A stretch of DNA of 41,646 nucleotides from Marisediminitalea aggregata (lineage in GTDB: Bacteria > Pseudomonadota > Gammaproteobacteria > Enterobacterales > Alteromonadaceae): assembly GCF_900129565.1 (NCBI RefSeq), contig NZ_FQWD01000010.1, forward strand, positions 1 to 41,646, written 5' to 3'. A model generated the notes under the pieces. It saw nothing but the letters and a program-made list of their open reading frames with translations, was not told where the DNA came from and made no database searches. Positions 39,261 to 41,646 of this stretch are shown here, piece after piece. The stretch's first letter is position 1, and the number at the start of each line of letters is the position of its first letter. A program made the position numbers and the translations under genes.

Positions 39261-39509
39261 ATGACTTTCTCATTAATTAATTCTCTAATTTCATCTTTAG
39301 TACCTTCTCTTTTAGATAAGCCTGGTGTTGGTTTTTCTATAGGAACGCTTATGGTGACTGCTGAAGGCGATGTGCTTTATACCGCTGATGACATGTTACT
39401 GGCGAACGGTGGACCCCAGGCAAAGAGTACGTCCAGGCCGAGCGTTCTATTACATACCAGTGACAACAACTTTCTTAAGACCATCGACAATGAAACATTA
39501 ATTATTTAA
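39261..39509 (+). CDS. Unknown small protein between the fibre genes
   Basis: An 82-residue protein starting MTFSLINSLISSLVPSLLDK. The middle (GDVLYTADDMLLANGGPQAK) is an acidic loop, and the end is Asp/Asn-rich. AAGGATAAATT precedes the ATG. It is probably a fibre assembly or accessory factor; the reason for its small size is unknown. Confidence 0.65.
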   Translation: MTFSLINSLISSLVPSLLDKPGVGFSIGTLMVTAEGDVLYTADDMLLANGGPQAKSTSRPSVLLHTSDNNFLKTIDNETLII

Positions 39510-39519
39510 GGAACACGCC

Positions 39520-40851
39520 ATGACCATATCAACAGCATCGACACTACTTTCAACAGCCGATACCCAGGCTGCGCTTGCGGCTGGTAAAGCCTTGTCAGAC
39601 TCCCTCTCACCGGAACAAATTGGGCCTGCATCCAGCGCAGCCTTAATAACTAGTCGACAAGTTGCAAGAACTAACAAAATAACCGTTCAGGGCGACTCGC
39701 TTGCAGATGACGCATTCGATGTTGTCAGCGCTAATCAATCAGGCTGGAACGACTGGTCATATCTAACGTGGTTTCGCCGCTACATTAATGTGTCCTACAG
39801 TATTTCGGCCAGCAATTTACGAGCATTAGCGAGCCAGGGCACAGTTCATTTAGTGAACACGCAATTGCCACAGGCTATTGCTAGTGATTGTGGTGTTGCT
39901 GTGACGATGATTGGTACGAATGATTTGGGGTTGGGTGTCGATGTGATTGGCAACCTGACGACGTTTTATGATGCGCTGCGTGATAATGGTATCAAGGCGG
40001 TCGCGTTGCCGGTACTTCCACATGATGCCGCAGACCCTTTGACGGCAGCAGAAATGGCCGATGCGTGCACCATTAACCGATGGCTGTTTGAGCGGGCGCG
40101 TGTCGATCCAAATATGACCTACCTGACGGGCCTTGATGTGTTTACCGACTATGCTACTGGTCACGCCGTTACAGGATATTTACGTGATGGTATACACACC
40201 ACTAAAATTGGCGCTGAGGTGCTCGGTCGCGCCCTCGCCGAGCAATTTAACGCAGTGTTTGCTGGGCCTTCTGATGCAGCGTATGCCGTGGGAACCAACG
40301 CTTATGATGCTACGACCAACCCCAATGGGAACGCGCTGCCGAATCCTTTCGCTAATGGCACGGGCGGTAGCCTGGCCAACGGCGCAACCGGGACGGTCGC
40401 AGACAGTTTTCTAGTGTATCGCTCCAGTGGTTCAGCCACATTTGGGTGTGCTGCGTCCAAAGAGGTGATCGGTACGGTTCCTCACCAGGTAGTGACGCTC
40501 AGTGGCACTGGCGATGGTTACATTGCGATCATCGAGCAGTCCGTGGCATTACCTGCGGGATGGGGGGAGGGAGACACTCTGCGTGGTTCAGTGAACATCC
40601 TACTCGATGCCGTTGGGATTGATTATTTTGCCGTAGGTGTCTGGGCCGCCCCGAGTGTGGGGTATGATGGCGGGCGAACCGCTGCCAATGGTGATTTTCC
40701 AGGGCAAGTGTCTGGGCGCTGGTCGGCTGATGTCGTTGTGCCTGCTGGGGCAACAACGATAAAGCTCAGTGTCTATGCTCAAGTTAAATCCGGAGTTGAA
40801 CTAAGTGGCACTATAAAGGCCAGTAAGTTTTTCATAGAAAAAGTTAACTAA
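39520..40851 (+). CDS. Second fibre-like protein with SGNH hydrolase and C-terminal beta domain
   Basis: A 443-residue protein. An SGNH/GDSL hydrolase spans about 50-250: QGDSLAD near 57, IGTNDLGLG near 130 and DGIHTTKIGAE near 222. A beta-sandwich follows (290-443), resembling a carbohydrate-binding module (FLVYRSSGSATFGCAASKEV; AVGVWAAPSVGYDGG). It should bind and probably deacetylate a surface sugar. The N-terminal ~30 residues are Ala/Ser/Thr-rich and could attach it to the tail. It is a different subfamily from the domain in the first fibre gene, since the motifs and spacing differ. Confidence 0.8.
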   Translation: MTISTASTLLSTADTQAALAAGKALSDSLSPEQIGPASSAALITSRQVARTNKITVQGDSLADDAFDVVSANQSGWNDWSYLTWFRRYINVSYSISASNLRALASQGTVHLVNTQLPQAIASDCGVAVTMIGTNDLGLGVDVIGNLTTFYDALRDNGIKAVALPVLPHDAADPLTAAEMADACTINRWLFERARVDPNMTYLTGLDVFTDYATGHAVTGYLRDGIHTTKIGAEVLGRALAEQFNAVFAGPSDAAYAVGTNAYDATTNPNGNALPNPFANGTGGSLANGATGTVADSFLVYRSSGSATFGCAASKEVIGTVPHQVVTLSGTGDGYIAIIEQSVALPAGWGEGDTLRGSVNILLDAVGIDYFAVGVWAAPSVGYDGGRTAANGDFPGQVSGRWSADVVVPAGATTIKLSVYAQVKSGVELSGTIKASKFFIEKVN

Positions 40852-40893
40852 TTTTTATTCGTAGATATTCTGTTTTAAGCATTTTAATTTTCT

Positions 40894-41154
40894 ATGACCT
40901 ACTCAACTACAACACACCAGGGTGTCGTAGTCGAAGAATACGTAACTGGCCGTATTCTTCGGATTACCCATAAAGGGCAGAGTTTTAAATTCTTTGCCCA
41001 ATCAGAAGGGAAATCCGGAGTGGCCATTTACATAGGTCACGGAACATTAACAGCGGCTATAAAAAGAGCAATCAGAGCCTGGGCTTCCGAACGCGGAGTT
41101 ACTATAGGTAGCTGGGGCCGAGACAAAGACTTAAATACAGCAATAAAGCCATAG
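40894..41154 (+). CDS. Unknown small protein
   Basis: An 86-residue protein starting MTYSTTTHQGVVVEEYVTGR. It has alternating strands followed by a basic helix (AAIKRAIRAWASERG). No clear ribosome site is seen before its ATG, unlike most genes in this window. It may be a fibre chaperone or a small cargo gene; function unknown. Confidence 0.58.
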   Translation: MTYSTTTHQGVVVEEYVTGRILRITHKGQSFKFFAQSEGKSGVAIYIGHGTLTAAIKRAIRAWASERGVTIGSWGRDKDLNTAIKP

Positions 41155-41163
41155 GAGCACGAT

Positions 41164-41430
41164 ATGCAGAATTTAATCAATCAACAAGAGCTACCAGATG
41201 ACGGTGGTGTGAAATTAGTGAACATTGACCCGAAGAACGGAACCTTCAATATCTATAAACGTAATCCAGATGGCAGCTACCCTTCAGCACCGTATAAGAC
41301 GGTTGATAACACATCTGAATCGAAAGATACGATCTTCTACGCTCCCACCCCAAAAGGACTTATTTGGAAGGTTGAACTGCTGAATGGAGCTGAGGCTAGT
41401 TTCACACGTCATGCAACTCGAAACGCGTAA
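41164..41430 (+). CDS. Unknown small protein at the right end
   Basis: An 88-residue protein starting MQNLINQQELPDDGGVKLVN, beta-rich (GTFNIYKRNPDGSYPSAPYK), with AGGAG before its ATG. It is the last gene in the prophage, 56 bases before the right terminus. Function unknown. Confidence 0.65.
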   Translation: MQNLINQQELPDDGGVKLVNIDPKNGTFNIYKRNPDGSYPSAPYKTVDNTSESKDTIFYAPTPKGLIWKVELLNGAEASFTRHATRNA

Positions 41431-41436
41431 ATAAGT

Positions 41437-41472
41437 AGGATTTAAAATCTATTATAATATTTTTTAAATCCT
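41437..41472 (+). other. Right-end A+T-rich hairpin with candidate transposase-binding site
   Basis: AGGATTTAAAA (41437-41447) and TTTTAAATCCT (41462-41472) form an 11-bp inverted repeat around a 14-base loop. The left arm plus loop contains, on the minus strand, TTATAATAGATTTTAAA (41441-41457), which matches the left-end site at 206-222 in 15 of 17 positions and points inward. It may be both a terminator-like hairpin and an end site. Confidence 0.5.
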
Positions 41473-41486
41473 GCCGCCGCGCTACA

Positions 41487-41491
41487 GATAA
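41487..41491. repeat. Right copy of the 5-bp target-site duplication (GATAA)
   Basis: GATAA directly follows the right CTACA terminus of the prophage and repeats the bases at 101-105. The repeat and the TG/CA ends together define the element. Confidence 0.87.
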
Positions 41492-41518
41492 ACATGTCAA
41501 CTCTGGCATTCCCCTAAT

Positions 41519-41646
41519 CGTCATCCCGAAAAGCGCGAAGCGCGCCACTGTCATCCCGAAAAATGCGCAGCATTTATCCGGGACCTAAAAGCAAACCATA
41601 TTAAGCTAAACAGACTGTTCATAAGATCCCGGCACAAGGCCGGGAC
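41519..41646. repeat. Host REP-like palindromes
   Basis: Two GTCATCCCGAAAA units (41520 and 41550) are followed by small stems (GCGCG-AA-GCGCGC; AAATGC-GC-AGCATTT) and by CCGGGAC. A further GATCCCGGC-ACAAG-GCCGGGAC palindrome ends the window. Such GTCATCCCG/CGGGAT repeats occur between genes in many proteobacteria. They lie outside the prophage. No gene is seen here. Confidence 0.75.

Larger units (their letters stand above)
106..41486. mobile_element. Complete Mu-type transposable siphophage prophage, about 41.4 kb
   Basis: The element has TG...CA ends (TGTAG at left, CTACA at right), a 5-bp direct repeat outside both ends, a DDE transposase A with its ATPase B, Ner/repressor regulators, GemA, Mor, a lysis cassette, packaging and head genes and a long-tail (tape-measure) module. 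No sheath gene is seen, so the virion should be siphovirus-like, as in the transposable Pseudomonas phages B3 and D3112. No tyrosine or serine integrase is present. The gene order departs from Mu: the transposition-to-MuF arm is on the minus strand and the protease-to-fibre arm on the plus strand. Every structural and transposition gene looks intact, so the phage may be inducible. Confidence 0.93.

Noticed and set aside
36438..40851. Invertible fibre segment like the Mu G segment
   Set aside because: No invertase gene, no oppositely oriented fibre genes and no inverted recombination sites were seen.
106..41486. Site-specific integration (att core at the 5S gene)
   Set aside because: No integrase gene is present and the direct repeat is only 5 bp, directly outside TG/CA ends, which fits transposition and not recombination at an att site.
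106..41486. Simple circular permutation of a Mu-like genome
   Set aside because: Permutation cannot explain why terminase-portal-MuF and protease-capsid are on opposite strands; an inversion is needed.
41519..41646. CRISPR-like short repeats at the right edge
   Set aside because: Repeats are palindromic, few and unevenly spaced, with no spacer structure or cas gene; they fit host REP-like elements.

Overview
The window holds one complete transposable (Mu-type) siphophage prophage, about 41.4 kb, inserted just downstream of a bacterial rRNA operon. Positions 1-48 are the 3' end of a 5S rRNA gene and 60-89 its terminator. The prophage runs from a TG at 106 to a CA at 41486 and is flanked by a 5-bp direct repeat, GATAA (101-105 and 41487-41491), the duplication length expected of Mu-type transposition. 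The last ~130 bases are host intergenic DNA carrying short REP-like palindromes (GTCATCCCG... / ...CGGGAC). The 5S sequence and these palindromes suggest a gammaproteobacterium, perhaps a marine Alteromonadales-like host. That placement is an inference, not a proof.

Layout. (i) 299-17165, all on the minus strand, is the transposition, regulatory, lysis and packaging arm. Read from 17165 leftward it gives a Ner-like regulator, several small unknown genes, a DUF3102 protein, transposase A, ATPase B, a DUF3164 protein, an HU protein, small genes, GemA, a Mor-type activator, a lysis cassette (endopeptidase, 3-TM holin, small coiled-coil/TM protein), a DUF1804 small-terminase candidate, the large terminase, portal, a DHH phosphoesterase and MuF. 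(ii) 17249-17297 is a regulatory region with two related operator palindromes. (iii) 17297-20633, plus strand, is the immunity/lysogeny operon: repressor, an ORF6C-like protein, a tiny secreted or membrane peptide plus lipoprotein pair, and a three-gene A+T-rich cassette whose last two products look like a RexA/RexB-type exclusion pair. It ends in a strong terminator at 20678-20700. (iv) 20779-22339, minus strand, is a full-length DnaB-type helicase with a small upstream gene, behind an attenuator-like terminator. (v) 22535-41430, plus strand, is the head and tail arm: protease with internal scaffold start, decoration protein, major capsid, head completion, tail tube, frameshifted tail chaperones, tape measure, tail tip, central tail protein, and two fibre-like proteins with SGNH hydrolase domains.

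The organisation is unusual. The head module is split: terminase, portal and MuF read leftward and end at the left terminus, while protease and capsid start 22 kb away and read rightward. Inverting about 0.25-22.4 kb would restore a near-canonical Mu order. Transposase A appears to lack the N-terminal region that in MuA binds the internal enhancer, which fits an operator/enhancer region lying 17 kb from the left end. Other points worth a second look are a cluster of near-perfect palindromes inside the DUF3102 gene, a DHH phosphoesterase inside the packaging operon, an A8-tract frame break in a small gene, a pair of small paralogues, and a canonical -1 frameshift signal in the tail chaperone genes.
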